Shown here: piece after piece, positions 24,457-32,409 of the stretch
Position numbering within the stretch: the stretch's first letter is position 1
Layout: each line of letters opens with the position of its first letter
Assembly: GCA_050633325.1 (NCBI GenBank)
Contig: JBOEGH010000010.1
Coordinates: forward strand, 62,001 to 126,000
DNA from: UBA1672 sp050633325
GTDB lineage: Bacteria; Pseudomonadota; Alphaproteobacteria; Micavibrionales; Micavibrionaceae
Length of the DNA stretch: 64,000 nucleotides
Reading direction: 5' to 3'
Translations under genes and position numbers: made by a program
Notes under the pieces: model-generated
The model's database searches: none
Seen by the model: only the letters and a program-made list of their open reading frames with translations
What the model was told of the DNA's origin: nothing

Positions 24457-25038
24457 ATGCTCGGTATTGGTGATCAAGTTCCTGAATTTGAAATTACAGG
24501 CGTAAAACCCGGATTTAATGTGCATGAAGAAAACGGCGAAAGCGCGTTTGAAGCAATCACAGAAAAAAGCTTTGAAGGTAAGTGGAAAGTTTTCTTCTTC
24601 TACCCGAAAGATTTTACATTCGTTTGCCCAACAGAAATTATTGAGTTCGCAAACCTGAATGAAGAATTTGCAGATCGTGATGCAGTTGTTCTTGGTGGTT
24701 CTACGGATAATGAATTTTGTAAGCTAGCATGGCGTCGTGAGCATGAAGGCCTTAAAAGCCTTGGTCAATGGTCGTTTGCGGATACTAATGGATCTTTGAT
24801 TGATGGTCTTGGTGTTCGTCACGCAGAAGCAGGTGTTGCTCTACGTGCCACGTTTATTGTTGATCCGGATGGCGTTATTCAACATGTTTCAGTTAATGGT
24901 CTGAATGTTGGTCGTAACCCAAAGGAAACTCTACGTATTTTGGATGCTCTTCAATCTGATGAGCTATGTCCATGTAATCGCCAAACAGGCGGTGATACAA
25001 TTGATGTATCTGCAGAGGCAACAAAGATCGCTGCGTAA
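24457..25038 (+). CDS. ahpC: Alkyl hydroperoxide reductase AhpC (2-Cys peroxiredoxin)
   Basis: A 193-residue peroxiredoxin that reduces H2O2 and organic peroxides. The peroxidatic cysteine is Cys57 in DFTFVCPTEI and the resolving cysteine is in ELCPCNR (Cys171 or Cys173). It starts at ATG 24457 after GGAGAG. The next gene is ahpD, so electrons probably come from the AhpD/lipoyl-dihydrolipoamide dehydrogenase route instead of AhpF, which is absent here. Likely OxyR-controlled. A hairpin between ahpC and ahpD probably makes ahpC the more abundant product. Confidence 0.97.
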   Translation: MLGIGDQVPEFEITGVKPGFNVHEENGESAFEAITEKSFEGKWKVFFFYPKDFTFVCPTEIIEFANLNEEFADRDAVVLGGSTDNEFCKLAWRREHEGLKSLGQWSFADTNGSLIDGLGVRHAEAGVALRATFIVDPDGVIQHVSVNGLNVGRNPKETLRILDALQSDELCPCNRQTGGDTIDVSAEATKIAA

Positions 25039-25065
25039 GCGATAAATTTTAAAAAAATAAATCAT

Positions 25066-25099
25066 GGGCGGTGTTTTGCTTGGCTGATGCCGCCCTTTT
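25066..25099 (+). terminator. Terminator or attenuator between ahpC and ahpD
   Basis: GGGCGG at 25066-25071 pairs with CCGCCC at 25090-25095, followed by TTTTT. Partial read-through would lower ahpD relative to ahpC. Confidence 0.8.
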
Positions 25100-25132
25100 T
25101 GTATCTAAAATCCCTAAATAATGGAGAAAAAC

Positions 25133-25663
25133 ATGTCTGTTTCAGAATTAAAATCACGTATCCCTGACTACGCAAAGGATATAAAGCTTAACCTTTCATC
25201 TCTGGCGGGTGATGAGACTCTTAATCCTCAACGCCTTTGGGGTACGTTTCTAGTGTCTGCGTTGGCCACGGGTAATGATGATGTTATCGCGGCTATTAAC
25301 TCTGAGGCGAAGGAGCATTTGTCCGATGAGGCATTTAATGGTGCGAAGGCTGCTGCTGCTATTATGGCGATGAATAATATTTATTATCGATTTGTTCATT
25401 TATCATCTAATAAGGAATATCAAACATTACAGGCAAAATTACGCATGAATGTTATTGCGAACCCCGGTGTCGATAAGATTGACTTTGAATTATGGTCACT
25501 GGCCGTATCCGCGATTAATGGATGTGGTATGTGTATCGACAGCCATGAAGCGGCATTGCGCAAAGCAGGCCTAACAACAAGCGAAATACAAACTTCAGTT
25601 CGTGTTGCCTCGGTTGTTCATGCGGTTGCTGTGGTTTTAGATGGTGAAAGAGCGCTGTCTTAG
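25133..25663 (+). CDS. ahpD: Alkylhydroperoxidase AhpD
   Basis: A 176-residue all-helical protein with the AhpD active site NGCGMCIDSHE: Cys131, Cys134 and His138. It accepts electrons from lipoylated proteins and reduces AhpC. I chose ATG 25133 because GGAG at 25124-25127 precedes it; the earlier ATG 25121 overlaps that site. It is 94 bp after ahpC with a hairpin in between. Lipoyl carriers for it are present in the cell (GcvH is encoded in this window), although the usual donor is the 2-oxoacid dehydrogenase E2. Confidence 0.95.
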   Translation: MSVSELKSRIPDYAKDIKLNLSSLAGDETLNPQRLWGTFLVSALATGNDDVIAAINSEAKEHLSDEAFNGAKAAAAIMAMNNIYYRFVHLSSNKEYQTLQAKLRMNVIANPGVDKIDFELWSLAVSAINGCGMCIDSHEAALRKAGLTTSEIQTSVRVASVVHAVAVVLDGERALS

Positions 25664-25681
25664 TTTTTTACGGTTACTTTA

Positions 25682-25720
25682 TGGCGCTTCTCCATATGTT
25701 AACTGGAGGAGTGCTTTTTT
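25682..25720 (+). terminator. Terminator after ahpD
   Basis: GCGCTTCTCCA and TGGAGGAGTGC form an imperfect 11-bp stem around TATGTTAAC, followed by TTTTTTC. Confidence 0.75.
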
Positions 25721-25788
25721 CTTGCTTTGTAATGTCTTAACGATATATAAGGCCTTTCTATTGTAGAATTATTTTTTATAAAAAACTT

Positions 25789-26121
25789 ATGGTGATGAGT
25801 ATGGTTGAATTTAAAGATAAAAGCGGACAGCCGGTGTCCTTGAGTACTAACATGGCGAATGTGAGTGCCGATGTTACATCGAATCATGATTTGGCGTTGA
25901 CTGAGTGGGATAGGGTGAAGCCTGATTTGGGGCTAATGGATCAGGGGATAGCGGTATCTTCCCCTGTTGTTGATGGTGACGCAGTTGCTTTGTCGCAAAG
26001 CTTTCAGTCGCCAGAGCAATCTGTTCCTGAGAAAACATGGTTGGAAAACTGGGATGATACTAAACCTGATTTGGGTAAAATGTCTGTGCCACAAATTGTG
26101 GAAGATGAGCCTTCCTTTTAA
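25789..26121 (+). CDS. Small protein with duplicated WD-KPDLG motif, unknown function
   Basis: A 110-residue hydrophilic protein with no signal peptide or membrane segment. It contains two copies of a motif: LTEWDRVKPDLGLM near residue 38 and LENWDDTKPDLGKM near residue 84, sharing W-D-x-x-K-P-D-L-G-x-M. Between them is a Val/Ser/Asp-rich linker. The start is uncertain, because ATG or GTG codons occur at 25789, 25792, 25795 and 25801 with no good ribosome binding site. I recognise no family. A clean terminator follows 28 bp after the stop, which supports a real gene. Confidence 0.55.
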   Translation: MVMSMVEFKDKSGQPVSLSTNMANVSADVTSNHDLALTEWDRVKPDLGLMDQGIAVSSPVVDGDAVALSQSFQSPEQSVPEKTWLENWDDTKPDLGKMSVPQIVEDEPSF

Positions 26122-26148
26122 GATTTATTTCTTGTGATATTAAAAGAA

Positions 26149-26176
26149 AAGCGAGCTATTTAGCCCGCTTTTTTTG
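26149..26176 (+). terminator. Terminator between converging genes
   Basis: AAAGCGAGCT and AGCCCGCTTT form a 10-bp stem with one mismatch, followed by TTTTTTG. It lies between the stops of the 25789 gene and the minus-strand hydrolase. Confidence 0.85.
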
Positions 26177-26198
26177 TATCTGTTTTTATTCGCTGTGA

Positions 26199-26867
26199 TT
26201 AAGCGGCGATCTTTACAGGCACGTTATTTCCGCCTTGTGCTTTGTTCATATGATCATGAACATGGTCAATCATTGTATCCAGATTGTTGTGGAAGAAGTG
26301 GTTTGCCTCAGGAAGGACACGATAATCAATATCAATGCCTTTTTGCATGTGAAGTTTTTCCACGAAATCATCAACGGCAGGGCGTGGGATGATGTCATCA
26401 CGCTCACCATGTAAAACCAGACCTGATGTCGGGCAAGGTGCTAAAAATGCGAAATCTTCAGTGTGCGCAGGTGGGGCAACGGATATAAAGCCTTCTATTT
26501 CCGGGCGACGCATAAGCAATTGCATACCAATCCATGCACCAAAAGAGAAGCCGGCAACCCATACATATGGTGTGTTAGGGTTTATTTCCATCATCCAATC
26601 AAGCGCGGCTGCTGCATCGCTCAACTCGCCTTCACCTTCGTCATAAACACCTTGGGAGCGGCCAACACCACGGAAGTTAAATCGTAATGTGGAAAATCCA
26701 CGGTCAACATGCGCCTGAAATAGGGCGTTTGTTATCTTGTTATTCATTGTTCCGCCATGCTGCGGATTTGGGTGTAGTATTAATGCAAGTGGTGCATCTT
26801 TTGTTTTTGAGTGTGTGTAGCGACCTTCAAGACGACCAGCTGGTCCTGTGAGAATGACTTCGGGCAT
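26199..26867 (-). CDS. Alpha/beta hydrolase
   Basis: A 222-residue hydrolase fold protein. The catalytic set is visible: Ser108 in AGFSFGAW (GxSxG), an Asp at 157/158 in HGERDDII, and His190 in EANHFF. LHPNPQHGGTMNNK near residue 31 and RFNFRGVGRSQG near 62 match a widespread proteobacterial family of small alpha/beta hydrolases of unknown substrate. There is no signal peptide, so it is cytoplasmic. It stands alone on the minus strand. Confidence 0.88.
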   Translation of the reverse strand: MPEVILTGPAGRLEGRYTHSKTKDAPLALILHPNPQHGGTMNNKITNALFQAHVDRGFSTLRFNFRGVGRSQGVYDEGEGELSDAAAALDWMMEINPNTPYVWVAGFSFGAWIGMQLLMRRPEIEGFISVAPPAHTEDFAFLAPCPTSGLVLHGERDDIIPRPAVDDFVEKLHMQKGIDIDYRVLPEANHFFHNNLDTMIDHVHDHMNKAQGGNNVPVKIAA

Positions 26868-27090
26868 TCATAACCTCTTCTTATTTGAACTATGGTTTCA
26901 ATTACAATTATTAAACAAGATGTTGCCGCAAAGTGTTGTTGCTTCATCTAAATTGTTCCTGTTATATATTAGAGTATTCAAAATAAGTCCATAAAATTCT
27001 TATAAGCTATTGAAAAACAATGTGGATAATGGTTGTCTGTAAAATTGAGTTATATGATTTTTTTACAGAATCACTATGATAGAGGCCGAT

Positions 27091-28224
27091 ATGAAGAGTG
27101 TTTACCTAGATTATAATGCCAGCGCACCATTGCATCCTGATGTATGGTCTGTGATGGAGGGTGTTTTAAAGGATCAGGGGGGTGCATATAATGCGTCTGC
27201 TGTTCATGCTTACGGCAGGCACGGAAGAAAAATAGTGGAAGATGCGCGCCGTCATGTTTCTAAATTGGTGGGGGCGGATACAAATCAGGTTATCTTTAAT
27301 AGTGGTGCTACTGAAGGTAATAACACTGTTCTTCGTCATTTTTGCGATACTTACCCTGATGAGATTATTCTGGTTTCGGCGATTGAGCATCCATCGGTCT
27401 TAGAAGGGCTTGAAAATCCTGCGCGCATAAGATGTGTTCCTGTTAATGGTGATGGCCTTGTTGACCTTGTCGTATTAGAGGGAATTCTTAACGGTAATGA
27501 CAAAGTTTCATTGCTATCTTGTATGGCAGTGAATAATGAAACAGGCGTTATTCAAGATATTTCGGCATTAAGTTCGTTGGCGCACCGTAATGGAGCGTTG
27601 TTTCATTGTGATGCGACGCAGGCTGTTGGGCGTATTCCCGTTGATATGAAGGCGGCAGGTGTGGATTTTTTAACCATTTCTTCGCATAAAATAGGTGGGC
27701 CGCAAGGTGTGGGTGCGCTGGTTCTTGGGTTGTGTGGTCAAACACCAAAGTTACTATTTGGTGGTGGTCAGGAGAAGTCAACACGCGCAGGAACTGAAAA
27801 TGTTGCAGGAATCGCAGGGTTTGGAGAGGCGTGCAAGGTGTCTTTGTCAGGAATATCAGAATATAAAAAATTGGAATTACTGCGCGATAGAATGGAGCTG
27901 GAGCTTAAAAATATTTCACCTAACATTGTTATTCATTCTAATAATGTGCCGCGAGTTGCTAATACCAGTTTTTTTTCTTTGGCAGGGGCAAATGCGCAAA
28001 GCATGTTGATGGCTCTGGATCTGGAAGGTATAGCAGTTAGTAATGGCTCTGCATGCTCCAGCGGTAGTGTGAAGCCAAGTGTAACGTTAAAAGCTATGGG
28101 GCAAAGCGCGGAAATTGCATCAAGTGCCTTGCGTGTTTCTCTTGGCTGGGCTACGAAGGGGGACGATATTGACGCGTTCTTAGTTGCGTGGAAAAAAATA
28201 TATAGTCGTATAAATGTCGGTTAA
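27091..28224 (+). CDS. Cysteine desulfurase (NifS/IscS-type)
   Basis: PLP enzyme of 377 residues that removes sulphur from cysteine for Fe-S clusters and thiolated tRNA. The PLP lysine is Lys200 in SSHKIGGPQG and the persulphide cysteine is Cys322 in NGSACSSGS. Other landmarks are YLDYNASAP at the start and NSGATEGNN near 71. I chose ATG 27091 because AGAGG lies 5 bases upstream; ATG 27076 would add five residues. A ferredoxin follows 34 bp later. iscU, iscA and iscR are absent, so it is not a standard isc operon. It may serve Fe-S assembly and MnmA. Confidence 0.93.
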   Translation: MKSVYLDYNASAPLHPDVWSVMEGVLKDQGGAYNASAVHAYGRHGRKIVEDARRHVSKLVGADTNQVIFNSGATEGNNTVLRHFCDTYPDEIILVSAIEHPSVLEGLENPARIRCVPVNGDGLVDLVVLEGILNGNDKVSLLSCMAVNNETGVIQDISALSSLAHRNGALFHCDATQAVGRIPVDMKAAGVDFLTISSHKIGGPQGVGALVLGLCGQTPKLLFGGGQEKSTRAGTENVAGIAGFGEACKVSLSGISEYKKLELLRDRMELELKNISPNIVIHSNNVPRVANTSFFSLAGANAQSMLMALDLEGIAVSNGSACSSGSVKPSVTLKAMGQSAEIASSALRVSLGWATKGDDIDAFLVAWKKIYSRINVG

Positions 28225-28258
28225 CGACGGATAGTGTAAACATTGTGAGGATTTTAAT

Positions 28259-28597
28259 ATGTCAACAATAACGGTTATTCAAACTGATGGTTCTAAAAAG
28301 GATGTGGAAGCAGAAGATGGTTGGTCATTGATGGAGATATTGCGCGATGTTCCTTATGATGTGATTGAAGGTGCGTGCGGCGGTTCTATGGCTTGTGCAA
28401 CATGTCATGTATATGTTCATCCTGAATGGGCGGAACGTGTTGCGGGTCAAGATAATGAAAAGACAGAAGAGGAAGAAGATATGTTGGACCTAGCGTTCGA
28501 TATAAACGATCATTCTCGTCTTGGCTGTCAAATACGTATGAGCAAAGAATTAGACGGTTTAGTTGTTGCTCTTCCCGGTGCAAAGATTGATTGGTAA
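28259..28597 (+). CDS. [2Fe-2S] ferredoxin (adrenodoxin type)
   Basis: A 112-residue ferredoxin with ligands Cys40, Cys46 and Cys49 in EGACGGSMACATCH and Cys90 in SRLGCQIRMS, the C-x5-C-x2-C...C pattern of vertebrate-type ISC ferredoxins. It carries electrons for Fe-S cluster synthesis or for monooxygenases. Linked to a cysteine desulfurase upstream, a role in cluster assembly is most likely. GTGAGG precedes ATG 28259. Confidence 0.94.
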   Translation: MSTITVIQTDGSKKDVEAEDGWSLMEILRDVPYDVIEGACGGSMACATCHVYVHPEWAERVAGQDNEKTEEEEDMLDLAFDINDHSRLGCQIRMSKELDGLVVALPGAKIDW

Positions 28598-28602
28598 GTT
28601 AT

Positions 28603-28887
28603 ATGATTAGACATATTGTGATGTTCAGTGCGAAGCAGCCGGATAATGTAGATGGTATTTATCAGGGTTTAAAGATGCTGGAGGGTATTGAGGGTAACTG
28701 GTTGTTGAGTGTTACTAAAAACTCAAAGCTTGACCAGATTGCCAATGATATCGATGTTGTTGTTTACGGTGAATTTCCTGACGAAGCGGCGTTGGCGCGA
28801 TATAAATCCCATCCAATTTATGACGAATGCATTACAATTGTTAGGCCATTGCGCGATAAGCGTGTTGCCGTAGATATTCCCGCTTAG
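28603..28887 (+). CDS. Dabb (stress-responsive A/B barrel) domain protein
   Basis: A 94-residue protein starting MIRHIVMFSAKQ with the dimeric alpha+beta barrel pattern: strand IRHIVMFS, helix, strand WLLSVTKN, strand DVVVYGEFPDEAALARYKSHPIYDECI (given from residue 51). It starts 5 bases after the ferredoxin stop, so it is translated from the same message. The frame stays open upstream to 28591 inside ferredoxin. The function of this family is not defined in most bacteria. Confidence 0.85.
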   Translation: MIRHIVMFSAKQPDNVDGIYQGLKMLEGIEGNWLLSVTKNSKLDQIANDIDVVVYGEFPDEAALARYKSHPIYDECITIVRPLRDKRVAVDIPA

Positions 28888-28901
28888 TTGCTGTTTATCT
28901 A

Positions 28902-30254
28902 TTAAGATTGATTGTTAATGAACACTTCACGGTGAGGATAGGGTATTTCAACGTTATTTTCCTTGAAGGCATCCCAAACTGACAACATAACTGCGCCACG
29001 CATATTTGTTACACCTTTTTCCGCATCCTTAATCCAAAAACGTAGTTTAAAGTTAAGTGAGCTATCGCCAAATTCTGTTAAATGGCAAACTGGAGATGGG
29101 TCAGAGCATATTCTGTCATGAGCTTTCTGTGCTGCTCCAACGGCCAATGCGATGACATCATGTGGATTTGATTTGTAATGTACCCCGAATACGACCTCTA
29201 ACCTGATTAGGGAGTTGCCGTGACTCCAGTTCACAACGCGCTGGGTTATGAATTCTTCGTTAGGAATTAGGAATGATTTATTGTCTCGGGTAACAATTTC
29301 TGTGTAACGCGCGGCCATGCGGTTAACCCAACCAAATGTTCCGTTTTCTAATTCTATAACGTCTCCGGGTTTGATCGATCTGTCTACTAACAGCAATATA
29401 CCGGAGAACAGGTTGGAGATGCCTTTTTGTAAACCAAAACCGATACCAAGACCGATAGCACCACCGAATACGGCAAATAGGGATAAATCAATTCCTGAAC
29501 TTGTTATTCCAATCAATAATGCAAAGACGATTAGCGCAACTCTTATTATCTTTGATATCAAGACTTGGGATGACCTAGTCAGTCCTTTTGACTGTAAAAC
29601 GCGTCGTTCCGCAAAGGATGAGATAAACGTAGCAAAGTAAAGTAAAGCAAATAGATAGAAGGCGCTTTTAATGACGGCTAGTGCGGATAATCTAACGTCT
29701 CCTACCGAAAAACCGATGGCATCTAATGTTTGTGTTGCTGCCCCCAGCATGCCAAATATACTTAATGCGGCCACACACCAAATGGCGGTTGCGAATATGT
29801 TTCGCACAACATTATTGTCTATGAATTGCACGATTATTCTGATGACTATCCATGCTAGAAGTACCTTCATCATTCCGTTAACCAGTGATACATCAACACC
29901 AACCATGTCGGAACTGGCAATTCGTGTAATAAAGAAAAGGACGGCCAGAGTTATGAGGGGGAATAATAGCTTTCTTATATTGTGGGTAATCTTTTTTGCA
30001 CGATATGGAATATCGGCATTGTCAATTGCGTCTTGCGTTGGCTTGCGTAATATTCGATATAGGGCGATACCAAAGATAAATGATATTGCAATTATTATAC
30101 CTTGGTAAAGTGTGTTTGCCTGTAGTAAATATCCCGCACACCACGACACGGCATTGTTCCATAGTTCTATCGGGTCGGTATTTTCAATATTTTCAATCAT
30201 GTGAAAGATGTTACGCGATTTTGCACTTTGTGCCAAATGCTGTTTGTTACGCAT
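28902..30254 (-). CDS. MscS-family mechanosensitive channel
   Basis: A 450-residue membrane protein with several N-terminal transmembrane segments, then the MscS core: pore-lining region FAVFGGAIGLGIGFGLQKGISNLFSGILLLVDRSIKPGD in position about 268-306, followed by the beta domain with VIELENGTFGWVNRMAARYTEI and the C-terminal domain FRLRFW-type segment LNFKLRFWIKD. It releases solutes during hypo-osmotic shock. The start is uncertain: ATG 30254 or ATG 30200 (MIENIENTD), neither with a clear ribosome binding site. It converges with the Dabb gene. Confidence 0.92.
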   Translation of the reverse strand: MRNKQHLAQSAKSRNIFHMIENIENTDPIELWNNAVSWCAGYLLQANTLYQGIIIAISFIFGIALYRILRKPTQDAIDNADIPYRAKKITHNIRKLLFPLITLAVLFFITRIASSDMVGVDVSLVNGMMKVLLAWIVIRIIVQFIDNNVVRNIFATAIWCVAALSIFGMLGAATQTLDAIGFSVGDVRLSALAVIKSAFYLFALLYFATFISSFAERRVLQSKGLTRSSQVLISKIIRVALIVFALLIGITSSGIDLSLFAVFGGAIGLGIGFGLQKGISNLFSGILLLVDRSIKPGDVIELENGTFGWVNRMAARYTEIVTRDNKSFLIPNEEFITQRVVNWSHGNSLIRLEVVFGVHYKSNPHDVIALAVGAAQKAHDRICSDPSPVCHLTEFGDSSLNFKLRFWIKDAEKGVTNMRGAVMLSVWDAFKENNVEIPYPHREVFINNQS

Positions 30255-30325
30255 GTGTTTTTTTGCATAAGTTTATATTATGGTATAATATTAAAAGCTA
30301 ATATTTTACACGAGGTTGATTTAAA

Positions 30326-31412
30326 GTGTCTGACGATGGTAGTTCGTTAAGGATTTTGTATGGTGTTTCATCTGATGGGAACGGCCATATTGCGCGTGCG
30401 GCTGCACTTATCCCTGAGTTAGAGGCTCGGGGTGCGAGTGTAACTACGCTTTTTTAGGTTCTAGTGCTTTAAGTAATGTTGATGGTAATGTCTTCTCAGA
30501 TGTTATGCATCGCAAAGGGTATGCGCGATCAGTTGATGGCGCGCAAGTTGATATGTTTAAAACGGTTGCGCAAAATGTGATGGCTTTGCCACGTCTTGCA
30601 AGGGATGTTATGACTATGGATTTAAATCCTTACGATGTGATCATAACTGATTTTGAACCTATTTCCGCGTGGAGTACGCGTTTACAAAACTTTTTATCAG
30701 GATCGCACAAGCCTTCCATTGGTATTGATAATCAGTATTCGTTCGAAAAGGATGTTCCCAAAGTTCCTAGTCTTTTGATGAATAATGCGCAAAGCTTGGC
30801 GCGTGCGAAAACTCGCCTTGGAATGCATTTTCATCACTTTGGCCAAGACGGTATATTGCCGCCATTCGTCGGTGATCTGTCTGGTGGAGATCCTATTAAG
30901 GGTAAGATACTGGTTTACTTGGGCTTTGATGATATTAATCATATTAAAGACTTCTTGTTGCCAGAGGGGGGTACGATTTTCATGTGTATTCAAAGCACGT
31001 GAACAAAAAAGAGGTGGTTGGTAACCTGACCCTCAACCCAATTGAAAGGGAAGGGTTTAGGCGTGATTTTTATGATTGTGAAGGGGTTATAACTGGTGCT
31101 GGTTTTATGACATCATCCGAAGCTCTTCATTTAGGTAAGAAGCTATTGCTTCACCCGTTGAGCGGTCACCCAGAGCAGGCATCTAATGTTATGGCGTTAA
31201 AGGATCTTGGCGCTGCACATGTTATGGATGGGCTGGATAGTAAGGCTCTTAAAGGGTTCTTGTTGGATGATGTTGCGGCCCAAATTAAATATCCTGATGT
31301 GACAAAACCTCTTGCTGATTGGGTGATGGATGGTGATTATTCTGAGGATAGCAAAAACGAGTTATGCCAGTCTCTATGGGATCAAACTGAGGTGAGTTTT
31401 GATAACTCATGA
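30326..31412 (+). pseudogene. MJ1255/VC2487-like glycosyltransferase broken by two frameshifts
   Basis: Three consecutive frames together give one protein. Frame one starts at GTG 30326 with SLRILYGVSSDGNGHIARA and stops at 30455-30457. Frame two continues with LGSSALSNVDGN through VIITDFEPISAWS and PSIGIDNQYSF and stops at 31002. Frame three continues with HVNKKEVVGNLTL to 31412, including VITGAGFMTSSEALHLGKKLL. The breaks fall in a run of six T (30450-30455) and a run of six G (30966-30971); adding one base to each restores a continuous protein of about 362 residues. The family resembles MurG-like GT28 enzymes. Decay, phase variation or sequencing error are all possible. Confidence 0.82.
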
Positions 31413-31426
31413 GGTTGTTGAAATAT

Positions 31427-31462
31427 AAAAAGAGAGCAGGATATGCATCCTTACTCTCTTTT
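31427..31462. terminator. Bidirectional terminator between the glycosyltransferase and tetR
   Basis: AAAAGAGAG and CTCTCTTTT form a 9-bp stem with A and T tracts on both sides, between converging genes. Confidence 0.8.
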
Positions 31463-31509
31463 ATTTTCTACTTTACTCTACTTTTAATCGGTATGCCCGT
31501 CGAAGGGAA

Positions 31510-32106
31510 TTAGTTAGCATTCTCCGGAGCTAGTATTTTTATGGCTTCGTCGGGGTAAGCCTCTCTGAACGCATCCGTTAAATCTTTTGGATGTGCCATT
31601 AGGCGGAAGAATATAGGGCCGCAAAGCATGTCTGCTGATAGTGAAACGTTGATATCATCACGGAATTCACCATTTTTCTGTCCTTCTTCGATGCTGTAAC
31701 GTATTGCATCCATCAGGGGCTCTAATAAATTATCTTTGAAAATCTCTAGTGAAACCTCGCTTGCCTGAGCTTCGCTGAATAGCTGTGCTATAGTTTGGCC
31801 ATTATTACTGTCGACCAAGCGTATAAGCTTGTCTAACTGCATTGTTATAGCTTCTTTATGGCTGCTTGCCGTGGGTAATGGGGTTTGCATTCCCGGTTGG
31901 CTTGCAAGCGCGTCCATAACAACGGCGGTTTTATTTGGCCACCAACGGTAAATTGTAGTCTTTCCAACTTTTGCCTTTTTTGCAATGGATTCAATGCTTA
32001 ACTCTTGCACAGATGTCTGAAGCAAAAGTTTGTTTGTTGCGTTTAATATCGCTTTGCGCGATTTTTCACTGCGTGGACGGCCTTTTTTAACGGCTGTACT
32101 CTCCAT
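31510..32106 (-). CDS. TetR-family transcriptional regulator
   Basis: A 198-residue regulator. The helix-turn-helix is in SIESIAKKAKVGKTTIYRWWPNKTAVVMDAL (about residues 39-69), preceded by GRPRSEKSRKAILNA. The ligand-binding half is variable and gives no hint of the inducer. AAAGGGAGAG before ATG 32106 is a strong ribosome binding site. An inverted repeat 52 bp upstream may be its own operator. There is no obvious efflux gene beside it; the next gene upstream on the same strand encodes an outer-membrane protein and is transcribed toward it. Confidence 0.92.
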   Translation of the reverse strand: MESTAVKKGRPRSEKSRKAILNATNKLLLQTSVQELSIESIAKKAKVGKTTIYRWWPNKTAVVMDALASQPGMQTPLPTASSHKEAITMQLDKLIRLVDSNNGQTIAQLFSEAQASEVSLEIFKDNLLEPLMDAIRYSIEEGQKNGEFRDDINVSLSADMLCGPIFFRLMAHPKDLTDAFREAYPDEAIKILAPENAN

Positions 32107-32158
32107 GATGCTCTCCCTTTGTGCTCGAACGTGTGTCGGCTCAAGAATGATATGAAAA

Positions 32159-32182
32159 CTTATCGTGTCGTATTTAGATAAG
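32159..32182. promoter_or_regulatory. Inverted repeat, candidate TetR operator
   Basis: CTTATC and GATAAG separated by 12 bases, 52 bp upstream of the tetR start codon. Position fits an autoregulatory operator. Confidence 0.35.
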
Positions 32183-32358
32183 ACAGATATGCCTTATTTT
32201 TTTGGTTTTTGCAAGGGGGTAAATGGTTTTTTTGTCGATTGCGTATCACATTTATAAAACTGTTTAGTTTTAGTTGTTTGTGAGGTTAGCTTACACGATA
32301 TGATTATCATTTATTCTTTGAACCGCACCAAATCGTTTATGTAGTTTTATGATTTTAT

Positions 32359-32389
32359 ACCGATCCGCCTTTATGTGGGCGAATCGGTT
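32359..32389 (-). terminator. Hairpin after the histidine-rich outer-membrane protein gene
   Basis: ACCGATCCGCC and GGGCGAATCGGT form an imperfect stem around TTTATGT, 21 bp past the stop on the minus strand. The following bases are not a clean T run. Confidence 0.5.
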
Positions 32390-32409
32390 GTGTTAAGTTT
32401 TATATCACT

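Larger units (their letters stand above)
32107..32409. other. Intergenic region upstream of tetR
   Basis: No gene is visible. It holds the tetR ribosome binding site, the inverted repeat at 32159-32182, an A/T-rich middle with no clear promoter consensus, and the 3' hairpin of the outer-membrane protein gene at 32359-32389. Confidence 0.6.

Noticed and set aside
27091..28597. Full isc operon
   Set aside because: Only a cysteine desulfurase and ferredoxin are present; iscR, iscU, iscA, hscA and hscB are missing.
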